DNA from: Bacteroides neonati
GTDB lineage: Bacteria > Bacteroidota > Bacteroidia > Bacteroidales > Bacteroidaceae
Direction: 5' to 3'
NCBI RefSeq assembly: GCF_000499785.1
Contig: NZ_HG726027.1
Coordinates: 124,001-188,000, forward strand
Length of the DNA: 64,000 nt
The notes beneath the pieces are model-generated. The model saw only the letters and a list, made by a program, of their open reading frames with translations. It was not told the origin of the DNA and did not search any database. Below are positions 45,743 through 55,165 of the stretch, piece by piece. The translations under genes and the position numbers were made by a program. Numbering within the stretch: position 1 is the first letter of the stretch; every line of letters begins with the position of its first letter.

Positions 45743-45784
45743 TAAGACCCGAGTTATCATTTACACAATTTTATGGACAGAGCC
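45743..45784 (-). repeat. Right copy of the 42-base inverted repeat
   Basis: Exact reverse complement of 35906-35947, directly abutting the outer end of the intact IS21 copy. Confidence 0.7.
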
Positions 45785-45865
45785 CACAGTTTGTTGTTTA
45801 CACTTTGTTCCAGTCGCTTTCGTCTGCATTAATGTAATATCAAAATACTGGATATACATAAGAAG

Positions 45866-46072
45866 TTATAGTCTACGTCTTTTTTTCTTCCTAAGTTTCT
45901 TTGTTTGCAATTCTTTTGCCAGTGTTGCATCATTATTATTACTATCTCCAAATGAGAAGATAGATAATAGAGAGTCCCCACTACCGTTATTTTGCTGATT
46001 GTAAGAGTACTTATTATCTGCCTTGCTATCAAGATTGCAAGAAATCTTGTTTTCTTTTTTTGTTGGAGACAT
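45866..46072 (-). CDS. Hypothetical 68-aa basic-tailed protein
   Basis: Starts MSPTKKENKISCNLDSKAD, is Asn- and Ser-rich in the middle and ends KKLRKKKRRRL. It starts 11 bases after the integrase stop on the same strand, as in an operon. No domain recognised; coding status uncertain. Confidence 0.4.
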   Translation of the reverse strand: MSPTKKENKISCNLDSKADNKYSYNQQNNGSGDSLLSIFSFGDSNNNDATLAKELQTKKLRKKKRRRL

Positions 46073-46083
46073 TTGTGCTTTGT

Positions 46084-47277
46084 TTAAAATTTCACATATC
46101 CAAAGACATATATTAGTACCTTCTCATTTAATCTGTCAATCCTTGTGTAGTCGGTTTTTATATACCCTTCAGTTATTCTGTGTGCTGAAGCATGATTTAA
46201 GGAAAATGCAACATCTTCCGTCGTGCCATTGCAGTCGTTTTGAGCTATAGTTGCCCAGCTATGACGAAATGTGTAAGTTGTTACCTTGCCTATCTTAGCT
46301 TGTTGGGTAATCTTTTTGCAACTAATGTCTATATATTTATTAAAGTTATCCGAAGTCTTATATCTATCAGAAAATGAGAACAGTTTATTCGTGCCTCTGT
46401 ATTTCTCAAATATTGGTCTGATGAATTGAGGAACGTGTATTTCTATATATGCTCCATTTCCTCTTTTGTCTCTTGTTTTTTTGCGATTATAACATAGTTT
46501 CCAGTCATCCTTTAAACAATCTTTGTCAACATCAAATAGGTCAGCAGTATTCATCCCAACTAAACAAAAAGAAAGCATGCATACATCTTGGGCGAAGAGC
46601 TCTCTTTCATTCAATGTTTCATCTTTGCAAGAGAAAAACTTTAATAAACTTTCTTTATCTATTGAGCGCTTTTCAGGTACAGTGACACTAGGTATTTTGA
46701 CATTCCTGAATGGCTGATTTTTTATCCGAATAATATCTCTATCATAATCATTATACTCATTACAACCAGCATCAAACATTGTCTTGATACATTTTGGGTA
46801 TTGATTTTTTGCACTATTGGTTTCTCTTAAGCTGTATATCCAATCATTCAATAATTTTGAATTTAGCTCGCTAAATGAAAATTGATCGGCTCCTTTGAAT
46901 GCACAAAGACTTCTTATCGCATTTCGATAGTTAACAGAAGGCCGTTCTCTACCGGCATTAATCATCTTATTGATAAATATCTGTGTAAATGCGGTAAATG
47001 ATATATCTTCCTTTCGATTTACCAATAGGCTAAACACTTCTTGTACAGTTAGCTCTTCTGTCTTCTCAAAATTGAGTATATCTATGTATTTGCGGATTTT
47101 GATTGCACAATCGGAAACGACTATAGAATCAATAATCTCTCCCTTTTTAACTCCTTTAGAGGAAACGACCTTGTCTGTTTTGATGTATGCAACTTTTCTA
47201 TTGTGTGTCACTCGTATGTAAATGACATAGCATTTGTCTGCTCTTTGGTTTCTGACGCAAGTTTTAAATAGTGCCAT
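46084..47277 (-). CDS. Tyrosine-type site-specific integrase of the island
   Basis: This 397-aa protein has an N-terminal arm domain (IYIRVTHNRKVAYIKT), a SAM-like core-binding domain (SFTAFTQIFINKMINAG) and a catalytic domain with TTYTFRHSWATIAQ (HxxR-type) and a C-terminal Tyr in HRITEGYIKTDY. It belongs to the phage_int_SAM_5 type common in Bacteroidetes mobile elements. I start at 47277 (MALFKTCVRNQRADK) because the upstream extension adds no conserved residues. The gene begins 161 bases from the 3' end of tRNA-Ala, the usual place for an integrase that uses a tRNA as attachment site. Confidence 0.85.
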   Translation of the reverse strand: MALFKTCVRNQRADKCYVIYIRVTHNRKVAYIKTDKVVSSKGVKKGEIIDSIVVSDCAIKIRKYIDILNFEKTEELTVQEVFSLLVNRKEDISFTAFTQIFINKMINAGRERPSVNYRNAIRSLCAFKGADQFSFSELNSKLLNDWIYSLRETNSAKNQYPKCIKTMFDAGCNEYNDYDRDIIRIKNQPFRNVKIPSVTVPEKRSIDKESLLKFFSCKDETLNERELFAQDVCMLSFCLVGMNTADLFDVDKDCLKDDWKLCYNRKKTRDKRGNGAYIEIHVPQFIRPIFEKYRGTNKLFSFSDRYKTSDNFNKYIDISCKKITQQAKIGKVTTYTFRHSWATIAQNDCNGTTEDVAFSLNHASAHRITEGYIKTDYTRIDRLNEKVLIYVFGYVKF

Positions 47278-47380
47278 AGCTGGAATTTCTACTGTAAACA
47301 ATGTGTAAACATCCACCGTCAAGCTACGCAAGAAAGTGCTTGGGGTGTAGGTGATTTTGTAGAGATATTAAAATAAAAAA

Positions 47381-47415
47381 AGCATATTAAATCTTTTTTT
47401 TAGACTTAATATGCT
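47381..47415. terminator. Hairpin between integrase and tRNA-Ala
   Basis: AGCATATTAA (47381-47390) pairs with TTAATATGCT (47406-47415); a T-rich loop and flanking A/T runs. It may end the tRNA transcript. The 161-base interval has no gene. Confidence 0.5.
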
Positions 47416-47438
47416 AATAATCAGCTTTTTGCTATTAG

Positions 47439-47512
47439 TGGAGAGTATCGGACTCGAACCGATCACCTCGACACTGCCAGTGTCGCGCTCTAGCCAGATG
47501 AGCTAACCCCCC
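47439..47512 (-). tRNA. tRNA-Ala (anticodon GGC)
   Basis: Read on the minus strand the 74-base sequence folds as a cloverleaf: acceptor GGGGGGT/ACTCTCC with wobble pairs, D arm GCTC/GAGC, anticodon arm CGACA-CTGGCAG-TGTCG, T arm ATCGG-TTCGAGT-CCGAT. The anticodon is GGC (Ala). CCA is not encoded. It adjoins the integrase at its 3' end. Confidence 0.92.
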
Positions 47513-47591
47513 ATAAAGAACCTCGATAACGTTTGCAATAGTTGTTCCGTTTTCGTGCTGCAAATATAATGCATTATTCTGAAATAATTGC

Positions 47592-47599
47592 TAAGTTTG
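47592..47599 (+). promoter_or_regulatory. Candidate -7 box of the DUF4286-ruvC operon
   Basis: TAAGTTTG matches TAnnTTTG exactly, 22 bases before the start at 47622. A second box in the opposite direction (TATATTTG on the minus strand, 47561-47568) would serve tRNA-Ala. No convincing -33 for either. Confidence 0.4.
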
Positions 47600-47621
47600 C
47601 AAAAATAATAATCAAAAAAAT

Positions 47622-47924
47622 ATGCTAATCTATAATACAACCTTTCAGGTAGATGATGAAGTTTGCGACAACTTCGTAATTTGGATCAAAGAATCATACA
47701 TTCCCGAAGTAGAAAAACAAGGGACATTGAAGCACAGTCGGTTTTGTAAGATATTGAGCCATAGGTCGGAAGGAAGCTCGTTCTCATTACAGTGGGAAGT
47801 AGAAAACAGCAGCTTACTGCATCGTTGGCACATGGAACAGGGCACAAAGCTCAATGAAGAGTTAATGAAGCTATTTGAAAATAAAGTGATCGGTTTTCCT
47901 ACATTAATGGAGGTAATAGCGTGA
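47622..47924 (+). CDS. DUF4286 family protein
   Basis: This 100-aa protein begins MLIYNTTFQVDDEVCDNFVIW and contains LQWEVENSSLLHRW, as in the small DUF4286 proteins conserved in Bacteroidetes. The fold looks like a ferredoxin-like alpha/beta dimer domain. The gene's stop overlaps the ruvC start (GTGA). The function is unknown. Proximity to ruvC is conserved in relatives as far as I recall. Confidence 0.78.
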   Translation: MLIYNTTFQVDDEVCDNFVIWIKESYIPEVEKQGTLKHSRFCKILSHRSEGSSFSLQWEVENSSLLHRWHMEQGTKLNEELMKLFENKVIGFPTLMEVIA

Positions 47925-48487
47925 TTCAACCGGTAAAAGAAAAAATAATTCTCGGAATTGACCCCGGAACAACCATTATGGGATATGGTGTACTGCGCGT
48001 AGTAGGCACCAAACCCGAGATGGTAGCCATGGGGGTGATTGATTTACGCAAATTGGCCAATCATTATATGAAGTTAAAGCATATACACGAACGGATACTC
48101 GGTATCATTGATAGTTATCTGCCCGACGAGGTGGCCATTGAAGCTCCTTTTTTTGGAAAGAATGTGCAATCGATGCTGAAGTTAGGACGTGCACAAGGGG
48201 TAGCCATGGCTGCTGCATTGAGCCGCGACATACCCATAACCGAATATGCTCCGCTCAAAATAAAAATGGCCATTACGGGTAAGGGGCAAGCCACCAAAGA
48301 ACAGGTAGCCGATATGCTGCAACGCATGTTGAAACTGTCTAAAGAAGAGATGCCCACCTTTATGGATGCTACCGACGGATTGGCAGCAGCCTATTGTCAC
48401 TTTCTGCAAATGGGAAGACCCGTTGTAGAGAAAGGATATAACGGGTGGAAAGATTTCATTGCAAAGAACCCCGAGAGAGTAAAGTAA
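47921..48487 (+). CDS. ruvC: Crossover junction endodeoxyribonuclease RuvC
   Basis: This 188-aa protein has IILGIDPGTTIMGYGV (first Asp), IEAPFFGKNVQS (Glu) and the C-terminal DATDGLAAAYCH (Asp pair). These are the acidic residues that hold Mg2+ in RuvC. It cuts Holliday junctions with RuvAB. The start is a GTG at 47921 that overlaps the previous stop. Confidence 0.95.
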   Translation: MIQPVKEKIILGIDPGTTIMGYGVLRVVGTKPEMVAMGVIDLRKLANHYMKLKHIHERILGIIDSYLPDEVAIEAPFFGKNVQSMLKLGRAQGVAMAAALSRDIPITEYAPLKIKMAITGKGQATKEQVADMLQRMLKLSKEEMPTFMDATDGLAAAYCHFLQMGRPVVEKGYNGWKDFIAKNPERVK

Positions 48488-48524
48488 AACAAGAAACTAT
48501 GAATACCAATCGTTAAAATAACAA

Positions 48525-50528
48525 ATGATGAAACTAAATTATCTGTCGGTGATAGGAGTGACAACGGCTACAATGATGGTTAGTTGTGCACCAGTAAAGA
48601 AGGAGTATGCGTCTTATGAGTTGTATCCGGTGCGGACTGGAAGCTTAACAGAAATGGAGTACACCCCCGAGAGTACTACATTCTCGCTTTGGTCACCAAC
48701 AGCTGATGAGGTACGTCTGATGTTATTCGACACAGGAAACGAAGGACATGCTTACGAAACCGTAGCACTGCAACCCGGTGAGAATGGAACCTGGTCGGTG
48801 AAGGTGGATAAAGACCTCTTGGGCAAGTTCTACACGTTTAATGTAAAGATCAACGATAAATGGTTGGGCGATACGCCGGGTATCAATGCCCGTGCGGTAG
48901 GAGTCAACGGAAAGCGTGCGGCCATCATTGATATGAAAGCAACCAATCCCGAAGGATGGGATCAAGATCCGCGTCCGCCCTTGAAGTCGGCAGCGGATAT
49001 CGTATTGTATGAAATGCATCATCGCGACTTCTCGATCGATTCTACATCGGGTATCAACCACAAAGGGAAATACTTGGCACTGACGGAGCACGGCACGGTC
49101 AATTCAACTAAAATGTCGACCGGTATCGATCATCTGGTCGATTTGGGAGTAACCCATGTGCATCTGTTACCATCCTACGACTATGCCTCGGTCGATGAAT
49201 CAAAGTTAAATGAAAATAAATACAACTGGGGATACGATCCGCAGAACTACAATGTGCCCGACGGATCTTACTCAACCGATCCTTATACCCCGGCTACTCG
49301 TATCAAAGAGTTCAAGCAGATGGTACAGGCTTTGCATAAAGCGGGTATCAGGGTAGTGCTTGACGTGGTATACAATCATACCTTCAATACGGCCGAAAGT
49401 AATTTTGAACGTACCGTACCGGGATATTTCTACCGTCAGAAAAAGGATGGAACATTTGCCGACGGATCAGCTTGTGGCAACGAAACCGCAAGCGACCGTG
49501 CAATGATGCGCAACTACATGATCGAGTCCGTGCTCTACTGGATCAACGAATATCACCTGGATGGTTTCCGTTTTGACCTGATGGGCATCCATGATATTGA
49601 AACGATGAACGAAATACGTAAGGCAGTAGATAAAGTCGATCCCTCCATCTTTATATATGGCGAAGGTTGGGCTGCCCAAGCACCTGCTTATCCGGCCGAC
49701 TCATTGGCCATGAAAGCCCATGTGAATCGAATGCCGGGCATTGCCGCCTTCTCTGATGAAATGCGCGACGGTCTGCGTGGTCCTTTCAATGAGAATAAAA
49801 AAGGAGCTTTCCTGGCTGGTCTTCCCGGAGAAGAGATGAGTATTAAATTCGGTATTGTAGGTGCTATTGAGCATCCGCAAGTGAAAAATGATTCGGTAAA
49901 TTACAGCAAAGCACCTTGGGCACTGCAACCGACACAAATGATCAGTTACGTTTCCTGCCACGATGATATGTGTCTTGTTGATCGCTTGCAAGCAAGCATT
50001 CCCGGATTGACTCGTGAGCAATTAGTGAAGCTCGACAAGCTAGCGCAAACAGCCGTTTTCACCTCACAAGGCGTTCCGTTTATCTATGCCGGCGAAGAGT
50101 TGATGCGAGATAAAAAAGGAGTGCATAACAGTTTCGAAAGTCCTGATTCCATCAATGCTATTGATTGGCGGCGTAAGGCGATGAATGCAGATGTGTTTGC
50201 CTATTATAAAGGATTAATCGCTCTACGTAAGTCGCACCCTGCTTTTCGAATGGGAGATGCCGATATGGTTCGTAAACACTTGGAGTTTATTCCGGTCGAA
50301 GGCAGCAACCTAATCGCATATCGACTCAAAGATCATGCCAATGGCGATAGCTGGCAGGAGATAATTGTAGCACTCAATGCACGTACCACACCAGCCAAGC
50401 TATCCATAGAGGATGGCAAGTACACCGTTGTTTGCCGGGATGGAGTGATTGATAGTCGCGGAATGGGCACTGTCTATGGACCGGAGGTCTTTGTACCCGC
50501 CCAATCGGCGTTGATTCTTTATAAATAA
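48525..50528 (+). CDS. pulA: Type I pullulanase lipoprotein (GH13)
   Basis: This 667-aa protein has a lipobox MVSC (Cys21), an N-terminal CBM48-like domain (TTFSLWSPTADEVRLMLFD, in part) and a GH13 barrel. YNWGYDP is the type I pullulanase signature. DVVYNHTF, GFRFDLMGIH (nucleophile), IYGEGW (acid) and SCHDD follow. It splits alpha-1,6 bonds of branched glucan or pullulan, probably in the periplasm or on the surface. It is separated from the sus-type PUL by the island, so it may serve the same substrate. ATG at 48528 is an alternative start. Confidence 0.93.
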   Translation: MMKLNYLSVIGVTTATMMVSCAPVKKEYASYELYPVRTGSLTEMEYTPESTTFSLWSPTADEVRLMLFDTGNEGHAYETVALQPGENGTWSVKVDKDLLGKFYTFNVKINDKWLGDTPGINARAVGVNGKRAAIIDMKATNPEGWDQDPRPPLKSAADIVLYEMHHRDFSIDSTSGINHKGKYLALTEHGTVNSTKMSTGIDHLVDLGVTHVHLLPSYDYASVDESKLNENKYNWGYDPQNYNVPDGSYSTDPYTPATRIKEFKQMVQALHKAGIRVVLDVVYNHTFNTAESNFERTVPGYFYRQKKDGTFADGSACGNETASDRAMMRNYMIESVLYWINEYHLDGFRFDLMGIHDIETMNEIRKAVDKVDPSIFIYGEGWAAQAPAYPADSLAMKAHVNRMPGIAAFSDEMRDGLRGPFNENKKGAFLAGLPGEEMSIKFGIVGAIEHPQVKNDSVNYSKAPWALQPTQMISYVSCHDDMCLVDRLQASIPGLTREQLVKLDKLAQTAVFTSQGVPFIYAGEELMRDKKGVHNSFESPDSINAIDWRRKAMNADVFAYYKGLIALRKSHPAFRMGDADMVRKHLEFIPVEGSNLIAYRLKDHANGDSWQEIIVALNARTTPAKLSIEDGKYTVVCRDGVIDSRGMGTVYGPEVFVPAQSALILYK

Positions 50529-50595
50529 GCGATAGATTCTCCATTACAAACGATGAGTGTCTGCTTTACAGCTTCACTCAATTAAGAAAAGAAGA

Positions 50596-51774
50596 ATGGA
50601 AAAAACCTGGAGATGGTTTGGGAAGAGCGATAAGATCACTCTTCCTATGCTCAAGCAAATAGGAGTCGAGGGTATTGTGACAGCCCTTCATTCGATACCC
50701 AACGGCGAAGTCTGGCCGCTTGAAGCGATTCTGGAGATGAAGTCGTATATCGAATCCTTCGGGCTTCGTTGGTCGGTTGTCGAGAGCTTGCCGGTGAGCG
50801 AGGCGATCAAGTATGCCGGTAAGGAGCGCGACGTATTAATTGAGAACTACAAACTTAGCTTGGCTAATTTGGGGCGTGCAGGTCTGAAAACCGTATGCTA
50901 TAACTTCATGCCCGTGATCGATTGGATTCGTACCGATCTTGCCCATCCATGGGCCGATGGCACCTCTTCTCTCTATTTTGATAAGATTCGTTTTGCTTAC
51001 TTTGATTGCTATATTCTACAACGTCATAATGCCGAAGCCGATTATACCGACGAAGAAAAAAGTAAGATGCATGCACTGGCTGCCGTCATAACCGAAGCCG
51101 AGAAAGAAGAACTGATCGATACGATTATTGTTAAAACGCAGGGATTCGTTAATGGGAATATCAAAGAGGGAGATCAGAATCCGGTTGCTATCTTCAAGAA
51201 TTTATTGTCACTCTACGAAGGCGTTGACAGAGAAACACTGCGCACTAATCTTTACTATTTTCTTACAACTATTATGCCCGTATGCAATGAATGGGGTATA
51301 AATATGTGTATTCATCCCGACGATCCTCCTTGTCAGATGCTGGGACTGCCCCGCATTGTAACCGATGGAGATGATATTGATTGGTTGTTGAACGCTGTAA
51401 ATAACCCACACAATGGGTTAACCTTTTGTGCCGGATCACTGAGTGCCGGACTGCAAAACGATGTTTCGGCCTTGGCTTGTCGCTTTATTCACCGCACTCA
51501 TTTTGTGCATTTACGTAGTACTGCCGCCTCTTCCGATGGTAACTTTATAGAAGCCTCACACCTCGAAGGACGTGGTAAAGTACCCGAATTGGTACGTATC
51601 TTTGAAAAACTCCGCCCCGATCTTCCGATGCGGGTTGATCATGGACGACTGATGCTTGATGATGCCGGTAAAGGATATAATCCGGGATATTCATTTCATG
51701 GACGGATGCTGGCTTTGGCACAGGTAGAGGGAATGATGTCGATGGTAACTAATTATACCGATGCTAAAGCATAA
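50596..51774 (+). CDS. uxuA: Mannonate dehydratase
   Basis: This 392-aa protein starts MEKTWRWFGKSDKITLPMLKQIG, in part, and contains YNFMPVIDWIRTDL, NMCIHPDDPP and RVDHGRLM, the UxuA signatures including His and Asp metal ligands. It converts D-mannonate to 2-keto-3-deoxygluconate in hexuronate catabolism. I chose the ATG at 50596 over the upstream one at 50557; the extra 13 residues are not part of the family. Confidence 0.95.
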   Translation: MEKTWRWFGKSDKITLPMLKQIGVEGIVTALHSIPNGEVWPLEAILEMKSYIESFGLRWSVVESLPVSEAIKYAGKERDVLIENYKLSLANLGRAGLKTVCYNFMPVIDWIRTDLAHPWADGTSSLYFDKIRFAYFDCYILQRHNAEADYTDEEKSKMHALAAVITEAEKEELIDTIIVKTQGFVNGNIKEGDQNPVAIFKNLLSLYEGVDRETLRTNLYYFLTTIMPVCNEWGINMCIHPDDPPCQMLGLPRIVTDGDDIDWLLNAVNNPHNGLTFCAGSLSAGLQNDVSALACRFIHRTHFVHLRSTAASSDGNFIEASHLEGRGKVPELVRIFEKLRPDLPMRVDHGRLMLDDAGKGYNPGYSFHGRMLALAQVEGMMSMVTNYTDAKA

Positions 51775-51865
51775 ATTACCAGTTTTTAACTGAAATACAG
51801 GTGATTCATGAACTTTGCTCCGCTGCTAATTGTTTTGAAAACAAAAACAGAAAGGAAAATAATTC

Positions 51866-52612
51866 ATGAAGAGGATTGTATTACTTCGCCATGGTGAAAG
51901 TGTTTGGAATCAAGAAAATCGCTTTACCGGATGGACAGATGTTGATCTGACTGTAAAAGGAATTGCCGAAGCCGAAAGGGCAGGGGAGTTGTTGCTTCAT
52001 CAAGGTTTTCACTTTGATAGAGCCTATACCTCGTATTTGAAACGAGCGGTCAAGACACTGAACTGCGTACTTGATAAATTGAATCAAGATTGGATTCCTG
52101 TTGATAAAAGCTGGCGACTGAACGAAAAACATTACGGTATGCTACAAGGCTTGAATAAAGCCGAAACCGCTGCTAAATATGGTGATAAGCAGGTATTGGT
52201 GTGGCGTCGTAGCTTCAATATAGCACCTCTCCCCTTGAGTGAAGACGATCCTCGAAACCCTCGCTTTCAGGAACGCTATCGCGAAGTGCCCAACAGCGAA
52301 CTGCCTCGTACCGAATCTCTCGAAGATACCATCGATCGGATGTTACCATATTGGAAATGCGTCATTTTCCCTCAGCTAGAGGAATCTAACGAGCTATTGG
52401 TTGTAGCTCATGGTAATAGTCTGCGGGGAGTTATCAAGTATTTAAAGCATATTTCTGATGAAGATATTGTCGAGTTGAACTTGCCAACAGCTGTTCCTTA
52501 TGTATTCGAGTTTGATGAAAAGTTGAAGTTGGTCAGGGATTACTTCCTTGGCGATCCGGAGGAGATACGGAAATTGACCGAGGCCGTAGCTAATCAGGGA
52601 AAATCGGTTTAA
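51866..52612 (+). CDS. gpmA: 2,3-bisphosphoglycerate-dependent phosphoglycerate mutase
   Basis: This 248-aa protein has RHGESVWNQENRFTGWTDVDL, in part, with the phosphohistidine (H9 of LLRHG), and VAHGNSLRG near the C terminus, as in dPGM. It interconverts 3- and 2-phosphoglycerate in glycolysis. It lies 91 bases after uxuA and ends before a strong hairpin. Confidence 0.95.
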   Translation: MKRIVLLRHGESVWNQENRFTGWTDVDLTVKGIAEAERAGELLLHQGFHFDRAYTSYLKRAVKTLNCVLDKLNQDWIPVDKSWRLNEKHYGMLQGLNKAETAAKYGDKQVLVWRRSFNIAPLPLSEDDPRNPRFQERYREVPNSELPRTESLEDTIDRMLPYWKCVIFPQLEESNELLVVAHGNSLRGVIKYLKHISDEDIVELNLPTAVPYVFEFDEKLKLVRDYFLGDPEEIRKLTEAVANQGKSV

Positions 52613-52655
52613 GGTTCATTCTCATAGAATACAGGTAGCGTGTCATATAAAATAG

Positions 52656-52694
52656 AATAACGCGATTGAATGATGTTCGTTCAATCGCGTTATT
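52656..52694. terminator. Terminator between gpmA and GH95 genes
   Basis: A 15-bp perfect stem (AATAACGCGATTGAA at 52656-52670, TTCAATCGCGTTATT at 52680-52694) between converging genes; usable in both directions. Confidence 0.8.
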
Positions 52695-52704
52695 GTTATC
52701 TTGT

Positions 52705-55152
52705 CTATGCAACTTTCAATCGGTTGCCTGCTATGATAATTCGATAGCTTTTCCCTTTCTGAGTTTTGAATGATAATGTCATGCCTTCATACTTCAATAC
52801 ACAAGGTTCTCCTGCGTTTGATACGATGGTGGCTTCGGTTAGCTGGTTGTTTTGCCAGCTGATAGATACTTCAAAGTTTCCTTTCGCACAAAGACCATTG
52901 ACTGAGCCATTCTCCCACGCTTTGGGTAGGGCGGGCAATAGTTGGATAAATCCCATGTGGCTTTGCATCAACATCTCCGTAACACCGGCAGTTCCTCCAA
53001 AGTTACCATCAATCTGGAAGGGTGGGTGGGTATCCCACAAATTATCCATCGTACCGTTTTTCAGTAGGTTACCATATAATTTATAGGCATGGTCGCCATC
53101 GTGTAATCGTGCCCATTGATTTAGCTTCCATCCCATGCTCCATCCTGTGGCTCCATCTCCACGGTGCTCCAATACAACCTTAGCTGCCTGTGACAGCTCG
53201 GGTGTGGTAATGGGCGAAAGTGTATGTCCCGGATGTAGTCCGAATAAATGATTCACATGACGATGCTCATCTTTGGGGTCATCAATGTCGGTCGACCATT
53301 CCAATAGCTGTCCGTAGCGTCCTATTTTGTAGGGAACCAAATTGGCCAGTACCTGTTCCCATTCTTTACGCTCCTTGCTGTCTACTCCCAACACTTTGCT
53401 GGCAGCGATAGCATCCAAGAGTATTTCGCGCGCTACAGCATGATTAAAAGTCGCTCCTTCATCTATAGGACCGTGCTCTGGCGAAGTTGAAGGGGCAGCG
53501 GTATAGGTACCATCGGGCTTTTTCCATAGATAATCGACCGTAAACTGTGCGCTGCTTTTAATCAACTCATAACCGGTCTCTTTCAGAAACTTCTTGTCGC
53601 GCGTATAGTCATAATACTCCCATACATGTGTGGCAAGCCATGGTCCTGCCATCGGGTTGAGGTTCCATGACATGTCCTTGCTGGAGAGAGGTGCCGTAAA
53701 CCCAAAGATATTGGCCGATATGGAGGCAGCCCATCCTCTTGCTCCAAAATAAGCTTGCGCTGTCTTTTCACCCGGTTTCTGTAATAGGCGAATGAAGTCG
53801 ATGAGGGGCTGAACGCTTTCCGAAAGATTGGTTGAGCAGGCCGGCCAGTAATTCATTTGTAGGTTGATATTGTTATGGTAATCTACCCGCCACGGACCAT
53901 CAAGGTTGTTGTGCCACATACCCTGCAAGTTGGCAGGCAGGTTGCCCGGACGCGAACAAGCAATCAGCAGATAACGCCCGAATTGGTAATACAGTTCCTC
54001 CAAACGATAATCGGGTTTTCCTGCACGATAATTGATAAGACGCTGATAGGTAGGCAGACTGGTGCTTTCGATTCCGGGGTTTAAATGGAGCTGTACCCGG
54101 TTGAATAGTTGGGTATAGTCGGCCTCATGGTTGCGATACAACTCGTCATACCCTTTTGCGAACGCCTTATCCATCATTGCCTGCGTGGTTTGCGAAGGGT
54201 CATTGCCAACATACGTTTTAGGGTTTGCGAAGTCGGGATCAAAATTCATTTTATAATCGGTGTCGGCAGTGAGTAGAAATACTACTTCGTCGGCGCCTTT
54301 CACTATGATCCGGTTGTTTTCCGCCATCATCGTGCCGCCTTTGTGAATGGCTTTGATGCGGATGGCAAACTTCATCCCGTTGTTATTTAATACACCTCTA
54401 TAAACGAGTCCATTTGTTCCGTCTGCTTGTAGGTCGCTTTTGGCTTCTGAGTTCGGACAGTAACTGAGCACGAGATTCTGCTGCCCCGCCTTATCGGCGG
54501 TAAACTTCATGACCATTACACTATCGGGATACGAAATGAAATACTTACGCTGATAGTGTGTGCCGTCTTTGTCGAACTGCACCACTGCCATGGCCGAATC
54601 GAGTGATAAAACCCGTCGGTAGTTGGTCATTTGCAGTTCGCTCAATCCGGTCTCTACATAGAGTTCGCCCATGGTGCTAAAGGAACCGAAGCGAAAAGGT
54701 GTTTCATCACTCTCTTCATAAGCAGCCAGTCCGTTGAAGTTGTCGCTTGTGAGCTTTGCCGCCTTCTTCTGGTCGCCATCGGCAAATGCCTGCCGAATAT
54801 CTTTGAGCAAGTGTGCCGACTGCTTGTTTACGTTCCAGTAATAATCGGCTCCTCCGGCTGTATTGGGGCCTCCTTTCCACAGTGTCTTTTCGTTTAGGGT
54901 GATACGCTCGGCAGCAACCGATCCTAAAATGTTAGCTCCCAAGCTACCATTGCCCAGTGGGAGAGAGCTTGTCTCCCAAGCCTTGTCGGGATTGTGTCCC
55001 TGTCCGGATTGTCTCAGCCAAATCGCTTGTCCGTCGAGTGTATTGGGCTTATCAAACCAAATAGATAACCCTCGTGTATAATCCGTATTTCCAGCCTGTA
55101 GGGTTGGCAATACGAGTAGTGTTCCTACTATAAAAGAATAAAGCTTTCGCAT
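52705..55152 (-). CDS. GH95 family alpha-L-fucosidase/galactosidase
   Basis: This 815-aa secreted protein (signal peptide ending TLQAGN) has LPLGNGSLGANILG and LNEKTLWKGGP, typical of GH95. NINLQMNYWPA holds the two Asn residues that act as base in the family. PSTSPEHGPIDEG contains the likely acid Glu. GH95 removes alpha-1,2-fucose or galactose from host glycans or plant xyloglucan by inversion. It is the second gene of an operon with the hybrid regulator, 13 bases after it, and near a hexosaminidase, which suggests host-type glycans. Confidence 0.92.
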   Translation of the reverse strand: MRKLYSFIVGTLLVLPTLQAGNTDYTRGLSIWFDKPNTLDGQAIWLRQSGQGHNPDKAWETSSLPLGNGSLGANILGSVAAERITLNEKTLWKGGPNTAGGADYYWNVNKQSAHLLKDIRQAFADGDQKKAAKLTSDNFNGLAAYEESDETPFRFGSFSTMGELYVETGLSELQMTNYRRVLSLDSAMAVVQFDKDGTHYQRKYFISYPDSVMVMKFTADKAGQQNLVLSYCPNSEAKSDLQADGTNGLVYRGVLNNNGMKFAIRIKAIHKGGTMMAENNRIIVKGADEVVFLLTADTDYKMNFDPDFANPKTYVGNDPSQTTQAMMDKAFAKGYDELYRNHEADYTQLFNRVQLHLNPGIESTSLPTYQRLINYRAGKPDYRLEELYYQFGRYLLIACSRPGNLPANLQGMWHNNLDGPWRVDYHNNINLQMNYWPACSTNLSESVQPLIDFIRLLQKPGEKTAQAYFGARGWAASISANIFGFTAPLSSKDMSWNLNPMAGPWLATHVWEYYDYTRDKKFLKETGYELIKSSAQFTVDYLWKKPDGTYTAAPSTSPEHGPIDEGATFNHAVAREILLDAIAASKVLGVDSKERKEWEQVLANLVPYKIGRYGQLLEWSTDIDDPKDEHRHVNHLFGLHPGHTLSPITTPELSQAAKVVLEHRGDGATGWSMGWKLNQWARLHDGDHAYKLYGNLLKNGTMDNLWDTHPPFQIDGNFGGTAGVTEMLMQSHMGFIQLLPALPKAWENGSVNGLCAKGNFEVSISWQNNQLTEATIVSNAGEPCVLKYEGMTLSFKTQKGKSYRIIIAGNRLKVA

Positions 55153-55165
55153 GTCTTTTCAGTTT

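Noticed and set aside
35906..45784. Composite IS256 transposon with target duplication
   Set aside because: Outer flanks TTTTATGT and CACAGTTT do not match, so only the inverted repeat is reported.
45866..46032. Second small frame (45829-46032, minus) overlapping the 68-aa frame
   Set aside because: It has no better start or composition than the 68-aa frame and starts inside it; only the one following the integrase closely is listed.
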